Below, one piece after another: positions 13,001 to 39,900 of a stretch of 64,000 nt of DNA. The notes beneath the pieces were generated by a model. That model ran no database searches, had not been told where the DNA came from, and worked only from the letters and a program-made list of their open reading frames with translations. The stretch's first letter is position 1. Each line of letters begins with the position of its first letter. This DNA is from Trema orientale (Eukaryota > Streptophyta > Magnoliopsida > Rosales > Cannabaceae). The position numbers were made by a program, and so were the translations under genes. Where the stretch lies: the NCBI GenBank assembly GCA_002914845.1, contig JXTC01000062.1:76782-140781 (forward strand), in the 5' to 3' direction.

Positions 13001-15384
13001 CCATAATTCTATCCAATGCTTCTTGTACTATCCTTTCGGATTCTGCATCTAGTGCACTTGTTGCTTCATCCAGAAGTAGAATTCGAGGGTCTTTCAGAAT
13101 CGCTCTTGCTATAGCAACTCTCTGCTTTTGACCACCAGAGAGTTGAGTTCCATGTTCACCAACCATGGTATCGAGTCCCTGAAAATAATTTCAAATTCCC
13201 ATGTAAGCTTTACCAATTTTTTGATGAAGTGAGACATAAAACAATTACTTGTAAGTGTTTGTAAGTTAATTCGAGTACTAGAATTTAGAACCTGAGGCAA
13301 TTTATCAATGAACTTGGCAGCATTTGCAAGTTCAGTTGCTGCTCTTATTTCTTCAACGGTTGCACCTTCCTTTCCATAAGCAATATTTTCTTTGATACTG
13401 GAAGCAAATAATACAGGTTCTTGGCTGACAAGACCAATTTTTCCCCGAATCCATTTAAGCTGAAATTCTTTCAAGTTAATGCCATCTATCAGAACTTCAC
13501 CGGCATGAGGATCATAAAATCTCTCGATGAGACTTATCACTGTCGACTTCCCGCTTCCACTTTGTCCAACCAAAGCTGTAGTAGTGCCACTGCGCATATA
13601 AAGTGAGAATCCGTCGAATATTTGCTCGTCTGGTCTTGCTGGATAGCTAAAGTAAACATCCCTCAATTCTATATCTCCACGAATATCATTCAATATCTTC
13701 CCTTTGGTGTCATAAGAATCAATCTCTGGCTTTCTCTCAATGGTCTCAAACATCTTGAAAGCTGCAGCTTGACCAGCAGCAAATGCACTCATGCAAGGAG
13801 ATGCCTGCCCCAACGACCTGATTCATCCACATTTTTATCAAAAAGCAAGAATTAAACAACAATGAGAACATTAAAGCTATATAATGCAAAATCTTGCCAG
13901 TCTTAGATTTTGTAACATGAAAAAAAATAAAATAAAAATCTCGTATGAACTCACATAGATCCAGTTAACACAGCAATGATCACATTCAAAACGTCACCCC
14001 CGTCATATCCCTTTTCCCTGATCATCTTAACACCAAACCATACAGCTAGAGCGTAGCTGCAAAAGATGACGAACATCACTATGCCAAGACCAAGTCCTGC
14101 GGCTGTGCCTTCATAAACACCGGATTTGTAAGCACTAACAAGAAACTTGTTGTACACTGCCATTGCTTGTTTCTCCCCAGTAAATGATGCAACCTGGACA
14201 CAATAAAAACTGAAAGTTAGTAAACATAGAAAGTAAATGAAGGCACACTCATTCTGTCAAATGCTACTTACTGTTCTGATTGAGCCAATAGTTTGTTCAA
14301 CCACATTTGCAGCTTTTGCATAAGCATTTTGTCCATGGGACGCCATCTTGCTTATAATTATGGCCATGGCTGCACCAGCAGCAACCATAAGAGGGATAGA
14401 GGTCATCATAACAAGGGTGAGAAGCCACCCTTTGATAAATGCTATAACGAAGCCTCCAACAAATGTCGATATGAGTTGTATAAATTTTCCAACCTGCAAA
14501 ATTAGATCGCAAAAGTCATGATTAATATGTCAAACAAGTTGACTATTTCTTTTTCTTTCTTTTATTACATGGGATATGGTGTTTGTATTTGTACCTTCTC
14601 TCCCATGGCGTCTTGTATGAGAACAGTGTCACCGGACATTCTCCCAACGACCTCACCTGTGTTAGTTTCTTTGTCAAAAAAAGCAACATCTTGTCTCAGT
14701 ATGGTCTTCAAGTATAGATTCCTGATTCTTGCAGCTTGTCTTTCCCCTGTGACCATCCAACAAGCCACCTCTGGAAAACAACCAAACCAAATCAAAATGT
14801 TATTGACTTTAAAGTACCTCATGACCAAGAGAGAGAGAGAGAGAGAGAGACAGAGTACTCACGGAGAAATGCAGCTACAAGAGTCCCCAAACCCAAGTAC
14901 ACAAATTTTAGAGAGACCTGTAATTTTGAAAGGTACATGAATTGTCAAATTACTTACTATATCTTCATATCAATAGGAATTAGCAACTTGGATAGTTAAA
15001 AAGAAAATAAGACTATCTATCTTTTCTTTTTTTTGTCCTTACCTTTGAAACAACATTAACCACGTCTTTGTTATTTTGGTTGTTTCCAAAAGAGTTGATC
15101 ATTTGGCCGAAGAGTACTGTCATAAGGGGCAGGCCTAATCCATTCCCGATGGCGCCGACGGTGCCGGCGATCATCAAAAGGATATCGGTGCTATCCGCGA
15201 AAGAGAAGAGCTTATGGAAAGGAATTTTCTCTTCTGGTTTGCTCTTCTCTTCGGAGCCTTGTTGGTCTCCATTCTTCCCTGAGCTTGTTGTCTCAGCTTT
15301 TTCTTCTTCCAGTACTGGGCTCTTCGACGAGCTGGCCTCCTGTGTATTCGTCTCGGCGCCGTCTCGGCCATTCTCTACTGCCAT
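10056..15384 (-). CDS. ABCB: ABC transporter subfamily B (MDR/PGP type), ABCB4/11/21 clade
   Basis: Full-size plasma-membrane ABC exporter; relatives in this clade move auxin. Twelve exons on the - strand: 15384-15043, 14917-14863, 14770-14595, 14493-14272, 14193-13955, 13817-13292, 13178-12905, 12764-11890, 11752-11486, 11359-11096, 10999-10706, 10412-10056. Spliced length is 3891 nt, 1296 aa, uninterrupted, matching the usual 1250-1300 aa. The order is TMD1-NBD1-TMD2-NBD2. NBD1 has Walker [10 protein letters not shown] (429-437), signature LSGGQ (533-537) and Walker B ILLLDE (D557/E558). NBD2 has GESGSGKST (1086-1094), LSGGQ (1191-1195) and D1215/E1216. Both sites look catalytically complete. 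The N-terminal 60 residues are acidic and Lys/Glu/Ser-rich; the linker after NBD1 is Ser-rich (about 640-690), typical of a phosphorylated linker. The start is the ATG at 15384-15382. Substrate cannot be read from sequence; a role in auxin transport is inferred from the clade. Confidence 0.97.
14829..14850 (+). repeat. (GA)n microsatellite inside a 92-bp ABCB intron
   Basis: Eleven GA units lie in intron 2 (14771-14862), twelve bases from the donor of the 55-bp exon 2. On the transcript strand this is a CU-rich tract. Confidence 0.9.
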
Positions 15385-16056
15385 GGCCAAAAACTTCCTA
15401 AGGCTTTTACTCAGAAACGATTACTTTATTTTCAATTCCCACCTGCACAATTCGCTCAACGGGTATTAACTACTATACTTTTTGACTTATAGCCAGCCGA
15501 ACTCGTTGAATCTTAGACACTAACAGAATGATATCATCATATGAGTATTTTTCAAATCTAAAAACAAGCCTCAAATATTAAAGAAAGACAGAGCACTGGT
15601 TTGACCCGTACTGTCTAATTCAGGACGACCCTTCTTTAGTCTCCAAGTATGCAAGCTTAACCAGTTTCAGACAAGACGCGAACAACACTATTCTCTATCA
15701 AATTCACTACTTTCACAAGGGAAAAAAAAAAATTTTGATAGAAAAAGAAAAAGTTTTAAATCTGAAGTTTCCATAAGCCAAGATCCCGGACAACGTATAT
15801 GGAAAAGTACATATATATATATATGCCAAAACCATATAAAATGAAAAAGGACCATACATTTATAATAGAAAGAAATAAAAGAAACCCAGATGCCAAAAGT
15901 AGCCAACACAGAACAATAGTCAATAGCAAGCGAGTTTATGTTTCGAAGATCAAAAATGGCCGTACCTGAAACTGTGGATGCTCGGGCGCTTAGCCTAATT
16001 AACTATTTGTATATGTTATGTTCTGTTCTGTCGCCGCTGGCCCAAGTATCTTTATA
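15385..16056 (-). promoter_or_regulatory. ABCB promoter core and 5' UTR with a probable leader intron
   Basis: On the - strand a TATA box (TATAAAG, 16056-16050) precedes a leader that ends CACAGTTTCAG followed by GTACGG, a good donor at 15965. A matching acceptor, GAATTGTGCAG, ends at 15444. Splicing would remove 15965-15444 (522 bp) and join the leader to a second 5' UTR exon (15443-15385) directly before the ATG. This is inferred from splice-site quality only. Confidence 0.45.
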
Positions 16057-16309
16057 ATATTATGTATATTTATATTACTTAAAGCGCAAGTATCTTTTAT
16101 ATATTTTAAGGTATTACTATTTTAATATTTATTATAACTCTATATATAGAATAGTCTACGGCAAGGAATAGCTGTACCCTTGGTCAAAGATACGAACGTT
16201 CGCTTCAACTTCTTCTTCCATACCGTCTTTCACATTTCACAAGGTATTTCATTTTAAAATCAAATTAAATATTTTTCACACCTTCTCGAAACAAGGAAAC
16301 TTCTCACCC

Positions 16310-16341
<32 letters not shown>

Positions 16342-17207
16342 CGGATTGTGGATTTTTTTTTTTTTTTTTGAACATAAGAGACTAATTATGTGCATGGATT
16401 GTCTACTTTAATTTATTTCATTCGAGAAAATGCAAAGAATGCTTTTGGAATCTAACAGGTTCCAACAACCAATACCATTCATCACCAATAGGGGAAGTGG
16501 CACTTTTTAGTTCTCGTTTTTTTTCCTTATTTTTTGAGAATATTTTGTTTCAAGCTTCAACTCCTTGTTAGAATGACAAAGTCTAATAGGATTAGGATCA
16601 ATAACAATCATAATAAGCTAACTAAGCTAAGTATTTCTTATATTTACGATGAAGTTGGATTTTTCTTCTTTTTTTTTTTTTTTTTGGCTAACAATAAGGA
16701 GTGTCAACCTCAGCTGCCAATGCACAAATAAAAAATTCACACTATTAATTTTCTTAAAAAAAATACATGAACTTTTTGTATCTTTTTTTTTTTCTGTATT
16801 GAATAATAATAAAATAAAATAGGAGGACCGAGGACCATTACCAAAAAAATAAATAAATAAAAGTAGGAGGATAGCTCAGATACATTGTCTACTTTAACGT
16901 GGCGACCAAGTGTCGATTAGCACATAGTACAACTAAAACTCAAATGTGACCATATAGTATATAAGCAAAATATTGCAAGTTCAAACATGCATCTCATCAT
17001 ATTTGTTTCTTACCAACTGGAAAAGCAAAAAAAGTTTGACTTTTAAACTTTGTTGGTCAAGCTTTGGAGCGGGTTAGGTGTGTCTCTACCCTGCTTCCTA
17101 TTATCGACAAAGGAGACTAATGTGTACCCAATATGCAAAATATCCAGATGATATTCACTAATTTCATTATTAATGCGAAAAAAAGCTAAAAGCCAAAACT
17201 TATAATC

Positions 17208-17611
17208 AATAAAGTAAAAGAGTTGTTTTAAAAAAATAATGTTAAGTATTAACAAACGATAATCGACAATAAGAATGAAAAATAAGAACACACAGATTTA
17301 AGTGGAAAATCCTAATCGGGAAAAATCACTGACAGAGAAGGAAATTTCACTATGTCGAAAATAGGGTACAGAAGGTAGAATTTTATACGGCCAAGCCAAG
17401 TATATATATAGAATCCCTAAAACCCTAAAATACATATGTGTACTGACGAAAAATTGTACGGAAAAATCGGTCCAATAAAACAGGTCCATACACCACAGAT
17501 CTCAAAATTTCTCCCAATTACAAAAATATCACATATGTCGCACCGCGAAGCTTTCGGATTAGGGCAAATAGAATTTGGGTCACGAACTCTAACAAATAAA
17601 GTAAAAGAGTT
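17208..17611 (-). mobile_element. retroelement-like insertion between 17-bp direct repeats
   Basis: The 17-bp sequence AATAAAGTAAAAGAGTT occurs exactly at 17208-17224 and 17595-17611. About 370 bp lie between. Read on the - strand, the interior ends with text of the type TTTTCCACTTAAATCTGTGTG followed by T-rich DNA, as at the end of many plant Copia-type LTRs. No coding. It is a fossil fragment. The long direct repeat would suit a target duplication of a LINE- or SINE-type insertion better than a 5-bp LTR duplication, so family assignment is uncertain. Confidence 0.45.
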
Positions 17612-19984
17612 TTGAATAATTATTATCTTATGGCATAGTATGATAAATTCAAAGGTTGATAAGTACGGGTTTGGATTTTCCTAAAGAAGATCAAAACATT
17701 TAATTTTATACAAAAAGATTACAAGTTAAATTATTGGATATAAGGCTGATCTTTTGAGTCTACCTAACTTGGTGGGTTCAGGTCAGTGTTGCGGTTGTCA
17801 CGACTCATCCATCAATAGCCATAGGATGGGGGGTGGAATCTTCGATCTTACGATGGTGGGTGAGCCTCGATGAGCATAAAGTCTGACAAAGATCACTACT
17901 TTTTTTAAAATGAAGATTCGGGAATGGCTAATGTAAAACGGAGGTGGCCCCATGCAGCATTGGTTACGATTTTTTCTTTTTTTTGTTGTTGGAATTTTTA
18001 TGAATCTATTTTGTATGTATCATCTTATCTTTGTCGCTTTCTTTAATCATCTAATGTAATAGTTGATGCATGTATATAATATACGATACATATTATATTA
18101 GTACACCAAAAAAGAAAAAAGTTGATGCCTAACAAGTTATAGGATGGGCTCAGCTCAACTTAAGACAGGAAGACCTACGTACATAATTGTAGCCCACGAG
18201 TCCTTAGGGGACAATCATGACCGAAGAAAATGCATCTCGGTGATCCTATCGGAGGATTGAAATTGGTGAGAGGCTTCAAATAAAAAGGATTAATGTTAGT
18301 GAAAATGACTGAAAAATGAACTGAGATATATTGTTTACAAAACTGTCTTATCAGTTATCTCGTTTATTTATATGTGATAAATCAAGAAAAATTAAAAAAA
18401 AATCCAATTTAATAGTTATTTTCTAATTTTTTTTAAAAAGTAGCTATTGTTGATATGATGAAACATCCGAGTGAATAAAATAGCTTTAAAAAAGTAAATT
18501 GGGATAGTTGATTTCATTCAGTAAAAAAATATTATATATTAAATATTAATAAATTATTTGATGTCACACATTATAGAGTTATTTATTTATATGTAATTTG
18601 TCGAAATACTTATCATTGAACTCACAAGAATTCCGAATGGGCAACAGTCTTAATTTCTCTATTGACTTTATTTCCGGGGGAAGCAGTACTACTGTTCTGG
18701 TACTACTATTGCTTGCTCGTGCTCGCCATAACTTTTTGGCAATCTACTAGTGTCTTATTGTTAATGTTGTCAATGCTGGAATCCGCTCACAATCACAAAT
18801 AGTCAAACACACACTTATTTTCTCTTTCTATCTTGAAAGAGTCAGAGTTGGGATTCGCTTTTGCAAATTGCAAAATGGGAATGCCCCGTGAAAGAGCTTG
18901 AGGCAGTCAGTGTCCTACAACTGTATTTCACATGGCCTCCCAATAATATTTACATTAAATAGGGATAATGAGTTTGAGTACCACACGCATATAATACGTA
19001 TATATTTACATACATATATACACACACCAAAGAACCGATTCAAACCAACAAAACATCATATAAACCGGTAACGCAGTCCCTTGATGCTTGATCAGCTAAC
19101 TGCCAACGGCCAAAGTTGAGTGTCCTCTTAATTTGGTCAAAAGTCAAACTTCAATTTACTTGGTTTTGGAAGAAGAGTTGTAAAAATTGTTGCAATGACA
19201 AAACATTCATGCACATTGACATTGATATTATAGATATATATATATATTATTAGTATTAAATGGGAGGGGATGGATTGACATTCACATATAGTGGGTTCAC
19301 ATGAAATATGGATATAGTTGCATGATTCGATTCAAGGAAGAAGAATGTCCACGTGGGGCTGCTCCAGCTGGTAGTATGAATATTGGTATTTGGCATGAGC
19401 AACGGCACTACGACCGACTGCATTAGTAGTCACGACAAGTCCTTGGCTTTGGTGATCAAGTCCTTTGGCGTTGAGAAACTGGTGAGCGGGCTTAGCCCAA
19501 TGCAAATGCAGCGATAGATTATGAGCCCGGCCCATAAGGGCAATTGGTTGGGAAGGAGATCATCAAATGAAATGGACAGGTGGACTCTTGAGTCATCATG
19601 ACTTGAGGTTCAAGCAAAATTTTCAAATTAAAAATGTTTTTTTTTTAATATAAATAAATAAAACGTTCTTACGCTACTATTTCTTATGAAGAACTACAAC
19701 AATTGATGAACATGAATAAGAATACAACATAATTTAAAGGAGGGAAAAAAGAGATTTAAAAATTGAAATTAGTAAAAATATTGCTTTAAATTACATGAGA
19801 TCCAATTGAGGGGCATTTCATCTTTGATAATAGAATCACAGTGAAAAAATACTACAAATTATAAACTACATACAAAATGATAAAGCCATCTCTACTAATA
19901 AAAAGATATTGACAACCCAATAATAATAAAGGTCTTATAGCAAAATGATCGAATTTTGAGCCTAATTTAAGTAAATGTTCATTT

Positions 19985-20115
19985 TTTAAATATATGTTTA
20001 TATACCAAGTGTAAAATATTATATACTAAGTATAAAATTTATATACTCAATATATTAACTGAAATTAGTAGATATACTTATATACTAAGTGTAAAAATAT
20101 ATACACTTGAATATT
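19985..20115 (+). repeat. degenerate AT-rich repeats of TATACTAAGTGTAAAA
   Basis: At least four imperfect copies of a motif close to TATACTAAGTGTAAAA lie in 130 bp. No function apparent. Confidence 0.5.
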
Positions 20116-21271
20116 TAACTATAAAATTTAAAAAATAGATATTACTTAATCAAATTTAAAAATATTGACCATCTACCTAAATTTTTCTAATAAATTTTAC
20201 TGATTTTAGCCCATTTTAGTGTAACATCTCTCATCTCTCTTTTCTATTGTAAAATTCACCGATAAAGCCTTACAACTCACTCATAAGTTAATTACTAAAG
20301 AATACAATATATCTTCAAGAATTGATTCTATATTTATGAATTTCTTAAAATGAAATAATACAGGAGAGAGGAGGTGGATATTAATTTATTATACATAGTT
20401 TAAGTATATGTATATGTCCGAGAATATTTTTGGTAATTTATTGAGTTTAACATATATATATTGATTATATTATTCTCGAATGTTATACTTGTACATATGA
20501 AATTGCTCTCAAGGGGAATTAAATGCTGAAAAAACAGTATTATTCGACCTCAACCGAATAAGGTGGATTGTAATAATTAAATACATGGCGCATAGCCTAA
20601 TGATAACCACAATTCTTTCGAACATAGTACAAGGAATAAAGAAATTGATTTTCTCTAGGATTGTACTCGACCGTGGTAGGGGAAAAAAAAGTTAAGACTA
20701 TAAGGGTTTTAAATAATGAGGAAATTTATTTTTTATGGTAATTTATATAAAAATTTGAAAAATCCTAGATTTTAATTAGAAAATACAACTTTTAAATATA
20801 TTTAGAAAAATACTATTTTTTTATTAATTGATGAGATACTTGAAGTAACTAATTAAGCTCAAGTAACTTGACCGGTTACCTTAAGTATTTAGATTAGTTA
20901 CCCTAAGTAACTCAGCTAGTTATCTCGAGTGCCATTGAATACAATTTTTTTGTTTAAAAAATTGATTTTTCTTATTATATAATAAAAATGTTATTATTCT
21001 AAACAAACTTTTAAAAAGTGATATTTTTCTAAATTTTATTTAGAATTTTTTTAAAAAATTCAGCTCATCTAGAATTCTTCAATTTTTGATACTTTAGACC
21101 TAAAATTTTGTGAGAAGCCCTTAAATGATTTTGTACAATTAATGTCACAAATAAAGCTTTTTCCTAATAGTGTTAATGAAAAATGACATTTTATCATCAA
21201 AGGGGTACTAATTATCCTTTTTAGTTTAAGTTCCTCTTTTAATGATTTGACATCTTTATTAATTCATAAAT

Positions 21272-21443
21272 GGGCGCGTTTACAGTAGGGGCGCCCCTAC
21301 GTAGGGCCCTGTCTATTCACCGTTGGATGAGAATCTATATATAAATAGATTCTCCACAGATTCCCGTTATTCCCCACTGATTCCCATCCAACGATAATTA
21401 AGGCATGACCCTACGTAGGGACGCCCCTACCGTAGCCATCCCC
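21272..21443. mobile_element. palindromic MITE, copy 2 (170-bp subfamily)
   Basis: Begins GGGCGCGTTTACAGTAGGGG and ends CCTACCGTAGCCATCCCC. Exact 9-bp target duplications TTCATAAAT lie at 21263-21271 and 21444-21452. The interior matches copy 1, including the ATAATTAAGGCATGA tract absent from copies 3 and 4. No coding. Confidence 0.93.
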
Positions 21444-23127
21444 TTCATAAATTAGAGGGAAAATAAAGACTTTCCATTTTATGTATTTAAATACCAATTA
21501 GTTACACAAGAAATGAAATCATAATCTTCTCCATTTAATATTTCTTATTCCCCTATGTTCTTATTTTTACTCATTATATTTATAAATTAGTAAAATATCC
21601 TCAGGTGTCGTTTAGTTACAGTGGTGGAATAGTAATAGTTATAGTAATGGTAATGAGAATGGAATGGAATGGAAAGGAATGAGAATGTAAATATTGAAAA
21701 ATTAGGATTCCTCCATTCAAAAATGGAATAAAAAAAAGAAAAAAGAAAAAGAAAGATTAGGATTCCATGCAATAAGGAATAACGAAAATTATCCGCTGGG
21801 TCAAAAAACAAACGTATAATTGTAAGTTTTTTTATTATTTTTGACAATAGTTAAAATTTTTTGACTAGGATTGAATCGTCGCGTAACTCACGTTCTTACT
21901 GATCAGGGGAAAATTGATTTATTTATTAATATTTTATCTACGTTTCGACCAAAAAAAATACTGATCAGGAAAAATATAAGAAATAATCTTGGGGTCAAGT
22001 CCATAGCTGTGAGTGGAAGCGTAAGAGAAGAAGTAAATCTCTGGCGTTTGATTTTTTTTTTTTTCAATTAAATAAGAAAGCTTTAAAAGGTAGGCTTTTT
22101 ATTTTTGAAGCTTTAAAATTTATCAAAAAATAATATATCCTCTAGTGTAAAAGCGTAATTTCCAAATAGGGTAAACGACAAAATATATTCAATTATATCT
22201 TGACATTTAAAATTTCAACAAATATGTATTTTACTGTAACTTGACAAAAACTTCATTAATTAAACAAGAATATTTATTGAAGATTTTTTTTTTTTCTAAC
22301 AAATACTTAAATTGTATTTAAAATAAATTAATACACTCAACACAAGTAAACCCAACTTATACAAAAAAAAATAAACATTTGTGGATTTTAATGTGGAGAT
22401 ATAACTTTCCATGAGTTAGAGTAAAATGATCTTGAGTTATAGTCTAAATAAGCTTTTTTTAGTTCTGTTACTTTTTAAAAGTGATAATTAGTCTAATAAC
22501 TTCTCTTTAATGAATTTTTTATATTCTCAAGCACGTCAAATCTTCTCATACTTTTCTTAAAAAATCAAGATTTGATGTTTGAGATTGTTAAAATCTTATT
22601 TATAATTTGAGTTTTTCAATTTTAGAGGTCCAAATTGAATTCAAATATGGAAATAATAATTTCAAGCTTAAAATCGCAATTTTTCAACCTGAAAATCGCA
22701 ACTTAGTAAAAATATCTATCAAACTTAACGGCGAGACCAGTAAGTCGAGCTCGACTAGGTCCAATTGAACCCATTGGAATATTTTAAAAGTTTCCCATGC
22801 TATATTAGCCAAAAAAAAAAAAAAATTTTAATTGGTTCTATGACGTTTCCTAAATCTCATATTTTAAATATGATATTCTCTATTTTCTTTTTGAAAGGAA
22901 TTAGTTCCTATTTTTATCGCAGGTAGAAATGTCTTGCATGGTACTGTTTTTGCAATTAAACCCTTTCCCAATATTTTGCTTTTCATATTAGTGTACATAC
23001 GCTTTTTTAACTGTACTCTAGTGGCTACTGTACATACGCTTCTTCTGTTCCTTTTTGAAAAGAGATAAAAAAACGAAAACAAAAAAAGGGCGGAAAGTAG
23101 AAAACCAAAATCGGAAAATTGGAAAGA

Positions 23128-36133
<13,006 letters not shown>

Positions 36134-36936
36134 AGGGATCCTTTTAGAGTGCTTCTGTTACCTCAACCTTTGGGTTCTTTTTGTTTTCAATGTCAGACAT
36201 ATTATTCGAGGAAATTAGGCGACAGTCACTTATGGGGCATAAGTTTTCTATTTTGGCAGTTATTTTCACCTGTAAGTTTTTTAACAGTTTTAATATTTGC
36301 AATCTCCGTTTTGTTCTTTGGGAGCCCTCATTATCTCAGTTTGTGTAGATATTTTGCATTTTTCATTCGGAAATATGAGATTTCGTACCTGCCTTGTAGA
36401 TCATTTTCGCAGAATGAAGCGGCAGAGTAAAGAGTAAAAGTGAGGAAAAGAAAAAGGCTTTATTTGGGAAAGAAGAGTACATATTTCTCCTCTTTTTCGA
36501 TAGATTCTCCTTTTTTAATTCTATTTTATTTTTTTTGGTGTTAATTATCAACAGAAACATGGGCTTATGTCCTATGTGTAACATATCCAACTCGTAAAGA
36601 GACATCTACGTTTAATTTAAAGTTAATTTTGTTTAGTTTTTGAAATTTATGTTACTAAAACTTTTTTTTTCCTCCAAATTTTAATTCTATAGTTGTTGAA
36701 ATTTTGCTTCCAAAGCAATGGGTATTAGTGAAATATCCTTTGTATCCTCAAGTCTTCTAAAATTGTTGGTAGTCTAGAGCGCAAAAACTTTCCGTTGTGA
36801 TATAGCAAATGTTTAACCGTTCTTTATATCTCATTATCTAATTGTGAACTGTTAATTGATGTGAGTGTAATTGGATATGATACATAATAGAAACACATGG
36901 TATGTATATTGTGCTGGATTCAATTCTCCTACTTAC
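36134..36936. other. RECQL2 3' UTR and downstream spacer
   Basis: The first few hundred bases are the likely RECQL2 3' UTR; no canonical AATAAA was seen close to the stop. Nothing else is supported before the hAT element. Confidence 0.5.
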
Positions 36937-36944
36937 ATCTCAAC

Positions 36945-39900
36945 CAGGGCCGGCTCAAATTCTCCGACTTACTTTCTAATAAATGTGTGCAAATACTAAA
37001 CATTTATTAGAAATTTACTTTTCTTGCTTTTTGAGATGCAAAATTATTAATCAAATTTTTATATTCAAGTCTATCCAATAAATCTTTCTCAATAGACAAT
37101 ATAGCTAATCCATTTAATCTTTCTTGCGACATAGTTGATCTCAAATAAGACTTTATCAACTTTTGTTTTGAAAAGCTTCTTTCTGCAGAAACAACTGTTA
37201 CAGGAATTGTTAGCAAAATTCTATAAGCAATCCATGCATTTAGAAAAGAGTCAACTTTTTTAATGAAATTAAGTACTTCAATTGGGTTATTGTTTTCTTT
37301 TTGAAAAATTTCTCTTAAAAATCTTAATTCTAAAAATAAATCAAAACCATATATATCGGAAAGTTCATCATATTTTAAAAAATCTTCAAGATTCAAACAA
37401 TACATTTTTAAAACATCTTCTCCAATGACTTTAATTTCTTAAAATTAAATAAAAATCTAAAAATCTTTTCATACACCTCAAATTGCTCAAATCTACTTTT
37501 GAGTGAACAAAGAACTTGATCAACCATGTAAACAAAGTAATCAATTCTAAAAGATTCTTCCAGAGATTGTATTGTGTCATGATTATCAATATTTTCATCA
37601 AATTTTTTCTTTCTACGAATCACACGTTTTTCACGAAATTTTGGTTCTATTTCCATTTCATTTGCAATTTCTTTAGTTAAAATTATAGTAGATACAAATC
37701 TATTTTCCCTATAGTTTTCAAAAAAAGAAATAAGACTCTTTAATTGATCTATAACTACATCAATATGCATATTCTCACTTTGAAAGCTCTTACTAACTGA
37801 ATTAACAGCAAATAAAATATCACACCAAATAGTCATACCTAACAAAAATTCAAAATCCTCTAATTCATACATGGCTAGACATTTTGCTTCACTCTTTATT
37901 TTAGGATCATCACTAAATTCGGCAAGTTCATACAAAGCATCTCTTAGATATGGAGCTTGAAATCTAATAGCTTTAATACTTTCAATACGACTTTTCCAAT
38001 GAGTTTGTGACAATGATTTGACGATTAAACCAAGTATGTTATCTTTTAATATTTTCTATCTCTTGGGTGAAGAAGAGAATAATGAATATATGTGTTGTAA
38101 GACTCCAAAAAATAATATAGCTCTAACACAAGCAAAGTATTAAATTAAGACTATAACAACCACAAGGTGTATATAACGCTCTAGGATTTATCTCTAATAA
38201 TCTTTTCTGCACACCTTGTTTCTTTCCTTTCATATTAGATCTATTACTATATTCTTCTCCTCTTACGTTATTGATATCAAGTTTCATATTTTCAATTTCT
38301 TCAATAAGTTCACTAAAAAGGCCTTTTCCAGAAGTATCATCCACTTTCAAAAATCCTAAAAAGTATTCTTTTATTTTTATTGGATTTGTTGAAATATCTA
38401 CACACCTTAATATGAGAGACATTTGTTCTTGGTGATTTACATCTGGAGTACAATCATGCATAATAGAAAAATATTTTATCTCTTTGATTTTTTTCAAAAT
38501 TATACTTTCAATCTCAAGTGCTAATAATTGTATCAACTCATTTTGAATATTATGTCCCAAGTAATGATTATAAATTTCACCATTTTGAATACGTCGAACA
38601 TGTTCTTTCATAACTGGATCAAATTCAGAGATCATCTAAATGAGACTTAAAAAATTCCCATTGTTCTCTTGATAGATTTTCTCGTTATTTCCACGAAATA
38701 CCAAATTATTTTTAGCTAAACTTTTTACAAGAGCAATAATTCTAACTAAAACATTTCTCCAATATTCTTTCTCTTTATTAATTCTTTCCTGCACATCTCT
38801 ATCAATTGTTCTATCTTTTGACAATCTCATTTCTAAATCAAACCAATTACTCATGTTAATTATATGCTCATTATTTGTTTCATGACTTTTCAATCTCATA
38901 CTAAGGTTTTTCCAATCTTTAGTTCCTTCGTTACTCAATTTTGTCGTGCTAGATTTCGTATTACTAAACAATTCGCAACAAAAGCAATATACTTTATCAA
39001 AATCTTTTGAATATACTAACCATCTCCTATCATGCTTTTCCCCATTTGCTAGTTTCCTCATGTAATAAGTAGTTGAGAAATGCCTACAGTTTTCATCTTT
39101 AGGAAAATTTATATCACTCTCTCTAATTGAACTTTTTTTTTACTAATAAATCCCTTAACTTATTATCAATATTTTTCTACCTTCCCGGGTCATAAATATT
39201 AATAGAAATATGACTCAAACTTTCATTTAGATCACTAGTTTCTATGTTAGTTCTATCCACTTTATTATTTTTTTTTACATTCTTCCTCAATACTCACATT
39301 ATCACGTGTTTCATCAATATTATTCTCTATAGGTTTTCTACCACCACTTCGTTATCCCCTAATTCATTAAGATTTTCCTTTTCAGTTGTTTCTTCATTTG
39401 AGTTCTTTATCTCCCTCTTAGTATTTGTAAGAAACTTTTCAAGAGCTCCTTTTTGTGATTGAATTAAACTCTCTATTTTTCTCTTTTTCTTTAATTTCTC
39501 ATATCTAAATGGATATTTTCTATTTGACATATTTATTTTAATGTCTTGAGTATAAGAACAAAACAACTATAAATAAGAGAATAATAATAGAAAATAAAAA
39601 TTCTACTATAAAATCAAAGAACAATATTAATTAATAAATTAACACAATAATATTAATTAATAAATTAACAAGGAATAAAGAATAAGAAAGAAAGATATAA
39701 CCTGTAAATCAACTTGTGGTGAAACAATTAGGAATGACAAGAGAGATGGAATTGAAAACTAAATATGAGCCTTTTTTTTTCCTTCAAAGTGTGTATTGTA
39801 ATTTGTAAAATAAAAATGAATAGGTTTATATTTATAAGTAAATTTATAAGTAAAACTACAACAATATAATACCAACAACTTTTAAATTCTAACATTAAAG

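Larger units (their letters stand above)
16057..22799. other. gene-poor intergenic region
   Basis: No supported gene in about 6.7 kb. It holds the retroelement-like insertion at 17208-17611, degenerate AT repeats near 20 kb, the palindromic MITE at 21272 and long homopolymer runs (16315-16370, 16665-16685, 22050-22065). The tract at 21600-21790 has TGG/ATGG-rich text like the end of another MITE, but no partner end was found. Confidence 0.5.

Noticed and set aside
19332-19535. 67-residue open frame on the - strand starting with ATG
   Set aside because: No family resemblance, no splice partners and no promoter or poly(A) context; the slightly GC-richer stretch could be anything.
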